Positions 34,775-43,665 of a DNA stretch of 64,000 nucleotides are shown here, one piece after another. The notes beneath the pieces are model-generated. The model saw nothing but the letters and a program-made list of their open reading frames with translations, had not been told where the DNA came from and made no database searches. Location: NCBI RefSeq assembly GCF_034377145.1, contig NZ_CP139707.1, forward strand, positions 372,001 to 436,000, read 5' to 3'. Origin of the DNA: Sulfitobacter sp. OXR-159 (lineage in GTDB: Bacteria; Pseudomonadota; Alphaproteobacteria; Rhodobacterales; Rhodobacteraceae). A program made the position numbers and the translations under genes. Position 1 is the first letter of the stretch. Each line of letters starts with the position of its first letter.

Positions 34775-37321
34775 TTAGGCAACGACATTCACAATCCGTC
34801 CGGGCACGACGATGACCTTTTTCGGTGTGGCCCCGTCCAGCGTTCGAATGACAGCTTCATGCGCCAGCGCGATTTTTTCAACCTCTTCCTTCGGCATGTC
34901 GGCGGGAACCTGAATTTCTGCCCGGCGTTTGCCGTTGATCTGGATCGGCAGGGTCACGGTGTCATCGACCAGCATCTTCTCATCGGCCTTGGGCCATGGG
35001 GCCTTGGTGATCAACCCTTCGCCGCCTTGATGTGCCCAGATGTCTTCGGCCAGGTGCGGGGTCATCGGGGACATGAGCTGCGCCAGCGTCATGATCGCTT
35101 CGCGCTGCGCGGCATAGCCTGCTTTGGATTTTTGCAAGGTGGCGGTGAAGGCATAGAGCTTGGCAATCGCCGCGTTGAAGCCGAAGGATTCCACGCCCAT
35201 GGTCACGTCATGGATCGTCTTGTGCAGGGCGCGCAGCAGGTCATCATCACCGGTGCCGGTTGCATCGCGGTCCATTTCGCTCACGCGGTCGCAGATGTTC
35301 CACACGCGCGACAGGTGCTTGTAAGACGCCTCGGCCCCGCTGGCGGTCCATTCCACATCGCGCTCTGGGGGCGAATCGCTGAGCACGAACCAACGCGCGG
35401 TGTCGGCGCCGTAGTTCGAGATGATGTGCAGCGGGTCGACGACGTTCTTCTTGGACTTCGACATTTTGGCGGAGGGGATGATCTCAACCTCGGTGCCGTC
35501 GGTGAGTTTGCCGTCGGTCACCTCTTCGGGGAGGTGATAGACCGGGCGGCCATTATCGTCGCGGGTCTGGTAGATCTCATGGGTTACCATGCCTTGGGTA
35601 AAGAGCGCGTCGAAGGGCTCCACCGCGCTTTCGGGCAGGTGGCCGGTGATTTGCATCGCACGGGCAAAGAAGCGCGAGTAGAGCAGGTGCAGGATCGCGT
35701 GTTCGATGCCGCCGATATATTGATCGACGTTCATCCAATATTGCGCGTCTTCCATGACGGTCGGCGTCTCCGCGCGCGGTGCGGTGAAACGGGCGAAATA
35801 CCACGAACTGTCGACGAAGGTGTCCATCGTGTCGGTCTCGCGCAGCGCGTCCTTGCCGCAGGTGGGACAGGCGCAGTTGCGCCATGTCGGGTGGCGGTCA
35901 AGCGGGTTGCCGGGGGTGTCAAAGCTGACGTCGTAGGGCAGCTCGATCGGCAGGTTCTCTTTCTTTTCGGGCACCACGCCGCAGTCGCCACAATGGACAA
36001 CCGGGATCGGGCAGCCCCAGTAGCGCTGGCGCGAGAGGCCCCAGTCCCGCAGGCGGTATTTGGTGACGCCTTGGCCAATGCCGTTTTCCTCGCAAAAGGC
36101 GATGGCGGCATCGACGGCTTCTTCGCCGGTTTGCCACTGGTCGCCCGCGAAGCCACGGTTGTAGAAGACCTTTTCCGACTTCTGCGGCACGAAGGCCTCG
36201 GTCAGTTTGGGCGAGGCGTCTTCCGAAGGCAGGAAGGTCGAGATGATCGGCAGGTCGTATTTGCTGGCGAAATCGAAATCGCGCTGGTCGTGGCCGGGGC
36301 AGCCAAAGATCGCGCCGGTGCCGTAGTCCATCAAGATGAAGTTCGCGATATAGACCGGCAATTCATGCGCCGTGTCAAAGGGATGGCGCACGCGGATGCC
36401 GGTGTCATAGCCCAGCTTCTCGGCGGTCTCGATCGCCTCTTCGGTGGTGCCGCCCTTGCGGCATTCGGCGCAGAAGGCGGCGACGGCTTCATCGTCCCGC
36501 TCCAGCGTTTTGGCCAGCGGGTGGTCGGGCGAAATGCCGACAAAAGACGCGCCCAGCAGCGTATCGGGGCGGGTGGTATAGACTTCGATGCGGTCGAAGC
36601 CCTCGGGTGCTTCGATGGTCGAGAAGGCAAACTGCAGCCCGCGCGATTTGCCGATCCAGTTCGCCTGCATCAGCTTTACCTTCGCGGGCCAGTTGTCGAG
36701 GCTGTCGAGCGCCGAGAGCAACTCTTCGGAGTGGTCCGAAATCTTGAAGAACCACTGCGTCAACTCGCGCCGCTCGACCGGTGCGCCAGAGCGCCAGCCG
36801 CAGCCGTTTTCGACCTGCTCGTTTGCCAGCACGGTCATATCGACCGGGTCCCAGTTCACCACAGCGTTTTTGCGGTAGACCAGCCCCTCTTTGAGGAAGT
36901 CCAAAAACAGCGCCTGCTGCTGGCCGTAGTAGCCGGGGTGGCAGGTGGCGATCTCGCGCGACCAGTCGATCGAGAGGCCGAGCGGCTTCATCTGTTTTTT
37001 CATCTCGGCGATATTGGCATAGGTCCAATCCGCCGGGTGGCCACCGATGGCCATCGCTGCGTTTTCGGCGGGCATACCAAAGGCATCCCAGCCCATCGGG
37101 TGCAGCACGTTATGCCCCGTTGCGATCTTGTAGCGCGCGATTACGTCGCCCATCGTGTAGTTGCGCACATGGCCCATATGGATCCGGCCCGACGGATAGG
37201 GGAACATCTCAAGCACATAGTATTTCGGCTTGTCAGCGTTGCGGGTGGCCTGAAAGACGCCATCCTTTTCCCAGGCTTGCTGCCAGCGGGCTTCGATCTC
37301 GGCGGGGGTATAGCGGGGCAT
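34775..37321 (-). CDS. leuS: Leucyl-tRNA synthetase
   Basis: An 848-residue class Ia synthetase that charges tRNA-Leu. HIGH is HMGH at residues 48-51, KMSKS is at 619-623, and the CP1 editing domain and four-Cys zinc region (CGDCGV and CPTCGKD) are present. Length is normal. I use the ATG at 37321 ([15 protein letters not shown]). First gene of leuS-lptE-holA. A long reading frame on the opposite strand covers this gene but is an antisense shadow. Confidence 0.98.
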   Translation of the reverse strand: MPRYTPAEIEARWQQAWEKDGVFQATRNADKPKYYVLEMFPYPSGRIHMGHVRNYTMGDVIARYKIATGHNVLHPMGWDAFGMPAENAAMAIGGHPADWTYANIAEMKKQMKPLGLSIDWSREIATCHPGYYGQQQALFLDFLKEGLVYRKNAVVNWDPVDMTVLANEQVENGCGWRSGAPVERRELTQWFFKISDHSEELLSALDSLDNWPAKVKLMQANWIGKSRGLQFAFSTIEAPEGFDRIEVYTTRPDTLLGASFVGISPDHPLAKTLERDDEAVAAFCAECRKGGTTEEAIETAEKLGYDTGIRVRHPFDTAHELPVYIANFILMDYGTGAIFGCPGHDQRDFDFASKYDLPIISTFLPSEDASPKLTEAFVPQKSEKVFYNRGFAGDQWQTGEEAVDAAIAFCEENGIGQGVTKYRLRDWGLSRQRYWGCPIPVVHCGDCGVVPEKKENLPIELPYDVSFDTPGNPLDRHPTWRNCACPTCGKDALRETDTMDTFVDSSWYFARFTAPRAETPTVMEDAQYWMNVDQYIGGIEHAILHLLYSRFFARAMQITGHLPESAVEPFDALFTQGMVTHEIYQTRDDNGRPVYHLPEEVTDGKLTDGTEVEIIPSAKMSKSKKNVVDPLHIISNYGADTARWFVLSDSPPERDVEWTASGAEASYKHLSRVWNICDRVSEMDRDATGTGDDDLLRALHKTIHDVTMGVESFGFNAAIAKLYAFTATLQKSKAGYAAQREAIMTLAQLMSPMTPHLAEDIWAHQGGEGLITKAPWPKADEKMLVDDTVTLPIQINGKRRAEIQVPADMPKEEVEKIALAHEAVIRTLDGATPKKVIVVPGRIVNVVA

Positions 37322-37341
37322 GAGGGGACCTTCGTGACATG

Positions 37342-37379
37342 AAAAACGCCGGGCTGCTGCTTTCACAAGGCCCGGCGTT
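37342..37379 (-). terminator. Rho-independent terminator of the DUF3576 gene
   Basis: AACGCCGGGC (37345-37354) and GCCCGGCGTT (37370-37379) form a perfect 10-bp stem; read on the minus strand the hairpin is followed by a run of T. It separates DUF3576 from leuS. Confidence 0.9.
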
Positions 37380-37403
37380 GGAAACGTGTTGAGTTAAGCG
37401 GGC

Positions 37404-37898
37404 TCAGAATTTGCTGTCGGACACGCGCATCTCCCGCGCCCGGCTGAGGATCGCATCCTCTACCGCGCGGGTTGTCGCCCGTGCCACCGGCTGGCCGCCC
37501 GAGGATTGCAGCGCCACGTTGAGCGAGCGGGCATCAAGCGCCGGATCATCGATCAGCACGGTCGCGCGATAGGCGCGGCCACCGCCCGGCGGGGTGCCGT
37601 AGCCGGTGACGATCACCCCGGTGAAAGGATCGACCGATTGCACCGGCAGGAAGTTCAACACTTCCAGCGAGGCCGACCAGAGGTACTTGTTCACTGAAAC
37701 GCTGGAAACCGTGTTCTTGCGGTTGAAGATCGACCAGATCGTATTGTCTGGATTGGTCTCAATGTTATTGGGATTGTTCGGGTTGGTGTATTGATCCGGC
37801 CGTTCCGTGGCTGGGCTGCCAAAGCCCCCACCACAGGCGGCAAGCGCGCTGAGCGCCAGAACGGAGATCGCCATCTTGCAAGCGGTACGAAGGGCCAT
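37404..37898 (-). CDS. DUF3576 domain lipoprotein
   Basis: A 164-residue protein with a lipoprotein signal and lipobox LAAC (Cys22) then an Asn/Pro-rich stretch and a conserved domain (about 52-155) including TIWSIFNRK, NKYLWSASLEVL, GVIVTGYGTPPGGGRAYRATV and the C-terminal DARSLNVAL. Family DUF3576 is limited to alphaproteobacteria; it is thought to sit in the outer membrane, but no function is known. It lies between leuS and the divergent porin, with its own terminator. Confidence 0.87.
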   Translation of the reverse strand: MALRTACKMAISVLALSALAACGGGFGSPATERPDQYTNPNNPNNIETNPDNTIWSIFNRKNTVSSVSVNKYLWSASLEVLNFLPVQSVDPFTGVIVTGYGTPPGGGRAYRATVLIDDPALDARSLNVALQSSGGQPVARATTRAVEDAILSRAREMRVSDSKF

Positions 37899-37930
37899 TG
37901 CAGCTTTCCTTTGCCTGTTTGCGCTCCGGT

Positions 37931-38074
37931 CTATCCAAGCAGGCCCATGTCGGCAAGGTCTATGTCATAGGTGCCTGTTCGGGCGCTCTGCCCCTGCGCC
38001 AAAGGCAGTAACGGGCAGGCGGGGCAGGCCCGGGCGGCGAAACTGTGGCATAGCTGCACCAGCGTCAGCGACAT
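37931..38074 (-). CDS. Possible small protein upstream of the DUF3576 gene
   Basis: A 47-residue frame (MSLTLVQLCHSF...) with a CxxC (CPAC) motif and third-position GC content resembling real genes of this genome. I see no Shine-Dalgarno sequence at the ATG, and I cannot match it to a family. It lies 33 bp before the DUF3576 start on the same strand, so it could be a leader or a small protein. I report it with low confidence; the remaining intergenic space up to the porin (38075-38189) holds the porin promoter and ribosome-binding site. Confidence 0.25.
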   Translation of the reverse strand: MSLTLVQLCHSFAARACPACPLLPLAQGQSARTGTYDIDLADMGLLG

Positions 38075-38189
38075 TGAGGGCGGGGGGCGCGTGAACCTTG
38101 CCAAGTGCGGGGCATTGGGGGCAAACACCCTTCATACCCTTACCGGATTCCCCGGTCTGGGCATATGAATTCAAACCGAGGGAAAACTC

Positions 38190-39167
38190 ATGAAAAAAGT
38201 TCTCTTCGCTACAACAGCCCTGGTTGCGACCGCCGGTGTAGCAGCAGCAGACGTAACATTCGGCGGCTACGGCCGCTTTGGTGTCTTGTATTCGAGCGCG
38301 GCAGGCCCGGATGGTCTTGCGCAAACATTCGGTGATGATGGGACCGGAGATAGCTCCACCGACCTGACGTACCGTTTCCGTCTCCAATTGGATGCAACCG
38401 CAGAGTCTGATGCCGGTGTGGTTTTCGGTGCGCGTGTTCGTATCGAACAGGAAAACGATGAAGTCGGCGACGCGGCAAATTCCGGGACCGGTATCAACGC
38501 ACCGCGCTTTTTCGCCCGCTCCGGTGGTTTAGAAGTCGGCGTTGGAAACATTTACGGCGCGATCGAAGCTATGCCCGGCATGTATCCCATCGACCTCGGC
38601 CTGACCGGTCTTGAGTACCAATACTCGCCCTTTCAGTACGGTGCCGACTTCTACGATTCCGATGGCGCAGGTGCATCGGCTGGCAGCGCCGGTACTGGTG
38701 CGCCGTTCCAGAACGCTGTTGAAGTTATGTATTCCTTCGGCGACTTGTCGGTGCATGTTTCGGCGTCGGAGGGTGCTCGCGACCGCGTGGCGGCACATGT
38801 CGCCTATACCTGGAGCGGCTGGACATTCGCGCTGGGTGGCCAGGACTCCAACTCAGCAACGGACACCGAGTGGCTAGCGTCGGCCGGTGGTTCTCTTGGC
38901 GCAGTTGATGTGAGCCTAGCCTATGCCGATAATGGTGCGAACGGCGACCAGTGGACGCTCGCCGGTCGTTACGACGTCAGCGACGCGACTAATATCGAGT
39001 TCTATGTCTCCGATGCGGAAACCTACTTCGGTAACCCCACGAGCAACAACTCTTATGGTGTTGACTTTAACCATGACTTGGGTGGCGGCACGTCCCTCCG
39101 TGGTGGCGTTGCAAAACTCTTCCAGGGTCACACCGTTGCCGACATGGGTGTTCGCTTCAACTTCTAA
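38190..39167 (+). CDS. Outer-membrane porin
   Basis: A 325-residue Gram-negative porin with a Sec signal peptide (about 1-20, VAAA-DVTFGGYGRFG) and a mature protein of about 16 amphipathic strands ending in Phe (FNF), the C-terminal aromatic signal for BAM insertion. The acidic, Gly/Asp-rich strands and the start DVTFGGYGRFGV are typical of Roseobacter general porins. It allows diffusion of small hydrophilic solutes. The GAGGGAAA ribosome-binding site precedes the ATG and a strong terminator follows, both fitting a highly expressed gene. Confidence 0.94.
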   Translation: MKKVLFATTALVATAGVAAADVTFGGYGRFGVLYSSAAGPDGLAQTFGDDGTGDSSTDLTYRFRLQLDATAESDAGVVFGARVRIEQENDEVGDAANSGTGINAPRFFARSGGLEVGVGNIYGAIEAMPGMYPIDLGLTGLEYQYSPFQYGADFYDSDGAGASAGSAGTGAPFQNAVEVMYSFGDLSVHVSASEGARDRVAAHVAYTWSGWTFALGGQDSNSATDTEWLASAGGSLGAVDVSLAYADNGANGDQWTLAGRYDVSDATNIEFYVSDAETYFGNPTSNNSYGVDFNHDLGGGTSLRGGVAKLFQGHTVADMGVRFNF

Positions 39168-39191
39168 GTTGAACGACAGACTGTGAATATT

Positions 39192-39224
39192 GGGGCAGGC
39201 CTTTCGGTCTGCCCCTTTTCTTTT
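39192..39224 (+). terminator. Rho-independent terminator of the porin gene
   Basis: GGGGCAG (39192-39198) pairs with CTGCCCC (39209-39215), followed by TTTTCTTTT. Confidence 0.92.
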
Positions 39225-39269
39225 GCCCACTGCTGTTGTTTTCTGCGCGCCTGACAAGGAGGGCCGAAA

Positions 39270-39923
39270 ATGAGTCTGAGCGACATCCAAAACCGCATCT
39301 CGAAAGCCGAAGCCGATGCAGGCCGCGCGCCGGGGTCGGTCAAGCTGATTGCCGTCAGTAAGGTTCAGCCCGACGCGCGTGTGCGTGCGGTCTTGGAAGA
39401 GGGGCACCGCTCTTTCGGAGAGAACCGCGTGCAAGAGGCGGCGGGCAAATGGCCCGGTTTTCGTGAGGATTTTGACGGCATTGACCTGCACATCATCGGC
39501 CCATTGCAAAGCAACAAGGTGCGGCAAGCGATGGAACTGGCCGAAGCGATCCACACGGTGGACCGTCCGAAACTGGCCAAGACCATCGCCCGTCTGGCAC
39601 AGGAGATTGGCCGCTGTCCCGATTTGTTCATTCAGGTAAACACCGGCGAGGAAGATCAGAAGGCCGGCGTGATGCCCCATGAGGCGGATGGCTTCATCGC
39701 TGAATGCCGCGCGCTGGATCTGCCGATCAAGGGCTTGATGTGCATTCCCCCAGTGGATGAGGCGCCATCGCTGCACTTCGCACTGCTGGCCAAGATCGCC
39801 GCACGCAATGATCTGAGTGGCCTTTCGATGGGCATGAGTGGTGACTTCGAGCAGGCCATCGCTCTTGGTGCGACCCATGTGCGTGTCGGCTCTGCCATCT
39901 TTGGCGAACGGGTTAGCGAATAA
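39270..39923 (+). CDS. PLP homeostasis protein (YggS/PROSC family)
   Basis: A 217-residue PLP-binding TIM-barrel protein of the YggS/PLPBP family. Lys31 in LIAVSKVQP is the PLP Schiff base lysine; the SFGENRVQEA, HIIGPLQSNK and FIQVNTGEE blocks are conserved. It controls pyridoxal phosphate pools rather than catalysing a reaction. A good ribosome-binding site (AAGGAGGG) precedes the ATG. It converges on the L,D-transpeptidase-like gene with an 11-base overlap. Confidence 0.95.
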   Translation: MSLSDIQNRISKAEADAGRAPGSVKLIAVSKVQPDARVRAVLEEGHRSFGENRVQEAAGKWPGFREDFDGIDLHIIGPLQSNKVRQAMELAEAIHTVDRPKLAKTIARLAQEIGRCPDLFIQVNTGEEDQKAGVMPHEADGFIAECRALDLPIKGLMCIPPVDEAPSLHFALLAKIAARNDLSGLSMGMSGDFEQAIALGATHVRVGSAIFGERVSE

Positions 39924-40407
39924 TCAGCCGCGTCGCCTGGCCGATACGGGCCGCGATCTCATGAAGATCGTCCCGCGCAAAGGCGATGCAGCCCTCGGTC
40001 GGGTAGCCGGGCCGCCGCCACTGGTGAATAAAGATCGCGGAGCCGCGCCCGGCCTCGGCCTCTGGCCAGTTCCAATCGGTCAGGATCACCAAGTCATAGA
40101 GCGGATCGGCGCGGCGCAGCGCCTCGTGGCTATGGGGGTAGGGGGCATGGACGCGGTGGTTGTAGTCAGGCTGGCCGCTGGCGTCCGACCACAGATCACC
40201 GGTCCCGATCGGCTGCGCCCAAGCGCTTGGGGCCGGGATGCGGTCAGGCCGGTAGAGCATGCCGACCAAGCGATGGACCCCGCGCGGCGTGGCACCATCG
40301 CCTTCGCGCTTGTCACGGGTCAGACCGCCCTTGCCGATGCTGCAGGCATAGCGCCGCCCCTGAAACCGCAGCCCCGTCGGGGTCAAAACCATATCGTTCG
40401 GGGTCAC
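39913..40407 (-). CDS. L,D-transpeptidase family (YkuD) protein
   Basis: A 164-residue YkuD-fold protein with the catalytic triad environment H-x(n)-GC: His128 in [10 protein letters not shown] and Cys140 in YPTEGC. It lacks a signal peptide, so it may be cytoplasmic or use a non-classical route; some short YkuD proteins are uncharacterised. Start is a GTG at 40407, overlapping the ribA stop by four bases (GTGA). The pairing with ribA is conserved in my recollection of Rhodobacterales but lacks an obvious logic. Confidence 0.85.
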   Translation of the reverse strand: MTPNDMVLTPTGLRFQGRRYACSIGKGGLTRDKREGDGATPRGVHRLVGMLYRPDRIPAPSAWAQPIGTGDLWSDASGQPDYNHRVHAPYPHSHEALRRADPLYDLVILTDWNWPEAEAGRGSAIFIHQWRRPGYPTEGCIAFARDDLHEIAARIGQATRLIIR

Positions 40408-41495
40408 AGCAGATGCCCAGACTTCGCGGCTTTGGTGGCCAGATAGGCGCTGTTATGGCGGTTCTCGCCCACGGCCAGCGGGACGCGCTCGGTCACCGCA
40501 ATGCCGCTTTGCTCCATCATGCCGACCTTGCGGGGGTTGTTGGTCAGCAGACGAACGGCGGAGAACCCCATCGAGCGCAGGATGTCGGCCCCGAGGCGGA
40601 AGTCGCGCTCATCATCCTCAAACCCCAGCCGGTGATTGGCCTCAACCGTGTCGAAACCCTGATCCTGCAAGGAATAGGCGCGCATCTTATTGGCAAGGCC
40701 GATGCCGCGCCCCTCTTGGTTGAGGTAAAGCAGCACGCCATTGCCCTCACCGCCCATCTGCGCCAATGCAGCCCGAAGCTGCGGGCCGCAGTCGCATTTT
40801 AGGCTGCCCATCAGATCGCCGGTAAAACAGGCCGAATGCAGCCGGCAGAGGACGGGCGTGTTGCGGGCAGGGCGGCCAATCTCGATGGCGTAATGCTCTT
40901 CGCCGCCGTCTTCGGGTCGGAAAATATGCAGGCGACCGGCCTCTGACACCTCCATCGGCAGGCGGGCGTTGACCACCGGGTGCAGGGCGCTGCGACGGGC
41001 GAGGATGGGGGCGGCGGCGGTGAGATCGATCAGGGTCAACCCATGCAGTCGCGCGAAGTCAGCGCCCTGCGGCAGGTCCAGCACAAGCGCCGCGGGCAGC
41101 ATCCGCGCGGCTTTTACCAGATCAAGTGCGGCGCTATGGGCGGCTGTATCCCCGCCCCGCGCGGTTTTGAGCGGGCCTTTCATCGGCGCGCGCAGGTCAT
41201 CCGCCGGATCGGCGATGCTTTGCACCCAAGCGGGTGTCGCGCCGGGGGGCAGCAGCACGCGGGCGAGATTGCCATCATAGGCGCGCGCCTTAAGCGTTTC
41301 CGCCCGCCGCGCCGTGATCGCCAACACCGGCGCACCGCCCAAGGCCAGCACATCCGCAAGGCGCTGCGCGGTCAGCGTCTCCGCCGCCAGCACGAGAGCG
41401 GCCTGCGCCCCATCCGCCAAAACCACGGGCACGCCCATGCGTAAATCGGCCCGCGCACGCGCCAGTTGTTCGGTGATGTCCGGGGCGAAACTCAT
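40404..41495 (-). CDS. ribA: GTP cyclohydrolase II with degenerate RibB-like N-terminal domain
   Basis: A 363-residue protein. The C-terminal half (about 170-363) is GTP cyclohydrolase II, the first step of riboflavin synthesis, with the zinc motif [20 protein letters not shown] and the [14 protein letters not shown] loop. The N-terminal half resembles the DHBP synthase (RibB) fold but lacks its acidic DDEDRENEGD-type motif, so it is probably non-catalytic, as in several alphaproteobacterial RibA proteins. Start at ATG 41495; 41507 is an alternative. Divergent from the response regulator gene at 41658. Confidence 0.93.
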   Translation of the reverse strand: MSFAPDITEQLARARADLRMGVPVVLADGAQAALVLAAETLTAQRLADVLALGGAPVLAITARRAETLKARAYDGNLARVLLPPGATPAWVQSIADPADDLRAPMKGPLKTARGGDTAAHSAALDLVKAARMLPAALVLDLPQGADFARLHGLTLIDLTAAAPILARRSALHPVVNARLPMEVSEAGRLHIFRPEDGGEEHYAIEIGRPARNTPVLCRLHSACFTGDLMGSLKCDCGPQLRAALAQMGGEGNGVLLYLNQEGRGIGLANKMRAYSLQDQGFDTVEANHRLGFEDDERDFRLGADILRSMGFSAVRLLTNNPRKVGMMEQSGIAVTERVPLAVGENRHNSAYLATKAAKSGHLL

Positions 41496-41657
41496 GGTTT
41501 GTTGCAACTCCGCAAAGGCTTCAGCGTTTATCTAAGTTATTTCCCAAGGAATTGAAACATTTCACGCTTTGTTGACACGAGGCTGTGAGACAGAGGTCAC
41601 ATACCTTGTCGGAGCCCGTGCCGAAGCGCATGTATAAGGCAACAGACGGAGAGATAG

Positions 41658-42344
41658 ATGGCCCAGCTTAAGAAAATCCTGCTCGTTGACGATGACGATG
41701 ACCTGCGCGAAGCGCTGAGCGAACAGCTTATCATGACCGAGGATTTCGATGTGTTCGAGGCCGCCAACGGCACCGAGGCGATGACCAAGGCGAAAGAGGC
41801 GCTCTATGATCTCATCATCCTCGACGTCGGCCTGCCCGATACCGATGGCCGTGAGCTTTGCCGTCTGATGCGCAAACAGGGGGTGAAAAGCCCGATCCTG
41901 ATGCTGACCGGTCATGACACCGATGCCGATACCATCCTCGGCCTTGATGCGGGGGCGAATGACTATGTCACCAAACCGTTCAAATTCCCCGTCCTTCTGG
42001 CCCGTATCCGTGCGCAACTCCGCCAGCACGAGCAATCCGAAGATGCGGTGTTCCAGCTTGGACCCTATACGTTCAAACCCGCGATGAAGGTTCTGACCAC
42101 GGAGGACGACCGCAAGGTGCGTCTGACCGAGAAAGAGACTAATATCCTCAAGTTCCTCTACCGCTCCAACGATGGTGTGGTGCCGCGCGATGTGTTGCTG
42201 CATGAGGTCTGGGGCTACAATGCGGGCGTCACGACCCACACGCTTGAAACCCATATTTACCGCCTGCGGCAGAAGATCGAGCCTGACCCTTCGAATGCCC
42301 GCTTGCTGGTGACTGAATCCGGTGGTTATCGCCTGATGGCATAA
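41658..42344 (+). CDS. OmpR/PhoB-family response regulator
   Basis: A 228-residue two-component regulator. The receiver domain (about 1-120) has the acidic run VDDDDDL, phosphoacceptor Asp56 (LIILDVGLPDTDG), Thr84 (MLTGHD) and Lys106 (VTKPFK). The winged helix (about 130-228) ends RLLVTESGGYRLMA. No kinase gene is adjacent, so it is an orphan pair member; the CenR regulator of Rhodobacter and Caulobacter is a possible identity but I cannot prove it. A 478-bp structured intergenic region follows (see the separate entries). Confidence 0.92.
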   Translation: MAQLKKILLVDDDDDLREALSEQLIMTEDFDVFEAANGTEAMTKAKEALYDLIILDVGLPDTDGRELCRLMRKQGVKSPILMLTGHDTDADTILGLDAGANDYVTKPFKFPVLLARIRAQLRQHEQSEDAVFQLGPYTFKPAMKVLTTEDDRKVRLTEKETNILKFLYRSNDGVVPRDVLLHEVWGYNAGVTTHTLETHIYRLRQKIEPDPSNARLLVTESGGYRLMA

Positions 42345-42499
42345 AAACCGGGAACCATTTCCAACCTCGTTTGGTTGGAAACCCTGAGAGGCGGGGTTTT
42401 CATGACCCGCCACTCGGTTTGAAGCCCGACTTTTGTACCCGGGTAAAGGTACATACCTCCCTGTTGGACTGGCCGGGCCATAGTGCCCGGCCTTTTTTT
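42345..42499 (+). ncRNA. Candidate 3'-UTR-derived or independent small RNA after the response regulator
   Basis: Between the stop at 42344 and a strong terminator lie three more hairpins: TTTCCAACC (42358-42366) with GGTTGGAAA (42373-42381); GGCGGG (42390-42395) with CCCGCC (42406-42411); and GTACC (42435-42439) with GGTAC (42448-42452). The terminator is GGCCGGGC (42471-42478) and GCCCGGCC (42485-42492) followed by TTTTTTT. A single-stranded CCTCC lies at 42456-42460. The layout (stem-loops, C-rich single-stranded stretch, terminator) is that of regulatory small RNAs, but no promoter is proven and it may simply be a long 3' UTR. Confidence 0.45.
42471..42499 (+). terminator. Rho-independent terminator after the response regulator region
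   Basis: Perfect 8-bp GC stem GGCCGGGC / GCCCGGCC, six-base loop, then seven T residues at 42493-42499. Confidence 0.95.
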
Positions 42500-42553
42500 G
42501 TCCGGGGCGGGGTTGAGATCGTCACTCCTGCCCGGAGCCACGCCGCAGGCGCC

Positions 42554-42735
42554 GGGCCATCGCCTGCCCGCCCGTCACGCCAAAGGCGTGCCGTATCATT
42601 CTCAGCGCACCTCCGGTGCGACCGGATAGGCGATTTAGAGAGGCTGGGCGCGACCTTCAGAACACACATCAAGGCCGCACCATAAAGTGGCAACAAGCGG
42701 CCTTGGGTCGCCGACTCGCGGGCAGGCGATGGCCC
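42554..42735. repeat. Structured intergenic element closed by a 17-bp inverted repeat
   Basis: GGGCCATCGCCTGCCCG (42554-42570) and CGGGCAGGCGATGGCCC (42719-42735) are perfect inverted repeats. Inside lie nested stems: CACGCC/GGCGTG (42576-42581 and 42585-42590, AAA loop), CGCACC/GGTGCG (42606-42611 and 42615-42620), GCGACC/GGTCGC (42650-42655 and 42706-42711) and AAGGCCGC/GCGGCCTT (42671-42678 and 42697-42704). The whole can fold as one branched 182-nt structure. It could be a structured RNA or a repeated extragenic palindrome; I cannot tell without comparing genomes. It ends 87 bp before the xthA start. Confidence 0.5.
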
Positions 42736-42822
42736 TTACCGCAAGGAACCCCATTTCCGCATGGCACCGCCGCGCCACCCGCGTTATTGTGCCGACCTAC
42801 CCCCAGACCGGAGCCTGCCCCC

Positions 42823-43611
42823 ATGTCCTTTTCTCTCGCCACTTGGAACATCAACTCTGTCCGTCTGCGCGAGCCTTTGGTGTTGAAGCTGCTGGCCGAA
42901 CACGGGCCGGATGTGCTCTGCCTTCAAGAATGCAAAAGCCCGGTCGACAAGATCCCGGTCGAGGCGTTCAAGGCGGCGGGATACACGCATATGGTTGCGC
43001 GTGGGCAGAAGGGCTACAACGGTGTGGCGATCCTGTCAAAGCTGCCCTTGGTGGATGCGGGCGATCAGGATTTCGCCATGTTGGGCCACGCCCGCCATGT
43101 GGCGGCCAAGCTGGAAAACGGCACCACGATCCACAATTTCTACGTCCCCGCAGGCGGCGACAAACCCAACCGCGAGATCAATGAGAAGTTTGGCCAGAAA
43201 CTCGATTACCTCTCGGAAATGCGCGACTGGTTTCATAGCGACAAACCCGAGAAGTCGATCCTTGTGGGCGACCTGAACATCGCCCCGCGTGAGGATGATG
43301 TCTGGGACCACAAAAAGCTGTTGAAGATCGTCAGCCACACGCCTGTCGAGGTCGAAGCGCTTGGCGCGGTGCAAGATGCGGGCAATTGGGTCGACATCAC
43401 CCGGCAGGATGTGCCGGCTGGCAACCTCTATAGCTGGTGGTCCTACCGCGCTGCCGATTGGGATGCCGCCGATAAGGGTCGCAGACTCGATCATATCTGG
43501 GCCACATCGGATATCGCGCAGGCCGGGCACTCCAGCCATATCGTCCGCGATGCGCGCGGTTGGGAGAAACCCAGCGACCACGCGCCGGTTTTTGCCAGTT
43601 TTGACCTTTGA
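42823..43611 (+). CDS. xthA: Exodeoxyribonuclease III
   Basis: A 262-residue AP endonuclease / 3'-5' exonuclease of base-excision repair. The EEP-fold residues are visible: TWNINSVRLR at the N terminus, LQECK (catalytic Glu), VGDLNIAPREDDVWD, and the C-terminal GRRLDHIWAT and SDHAPVFASF. I start at the ATG at 42823 (MSFSLATWNIN); the frame is open upstream into the structured region but has no protein similarity. It starts a four-gene plus-strand set with the thioredoxin, LON-domain and Trm112-like genes. Confidence 0.95.
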   Translation: MSFSLATWNINSVRLREPLVLKLLAEHGPDVLCLQECKSPVDKIPVEAFKAAGYTHMVARGQKGYNGVAILSKLPLVDAGDQDFAMLGHARHVAAKLENGTTIHNFYVPAGGDKPNREINEKFGQKLDYLSEMRDWFHSDKPEKSILVGDLNIAPREDDVWDHKKLLKIVSHTPVEVEALGAVQDAGNWVDITRQDVPAGNLYSWWSYRAADWDAADKGRRLDHIWATSDIAQAGHSSHIVRDARGWEKPSDHAPVFASFDL

Positions 43612-43665
43612 ATCGCGTCCCCGCACGTCCATATAAGGCCAAACGCGATTAGCGAGGATAACAGC

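Noticed and set aside
34769..37342. Very long open frame on the plus strand antisense to leuS
   Set aside because: The minus-strand frame is a complete leucyl-tRNA synthetase with HMGH and KMSKS; the plus frame has no protein-like composition or domains and is a GC-bias shadow.
42554..42735. tmRNA, 6S RNA, SRP RNA or RNase P in the structured intergenic element
   Set aside because: None of the conserved sequence signatures of these RNAs is visible, and the branching differs from a 6S rod or SRP hairpin.
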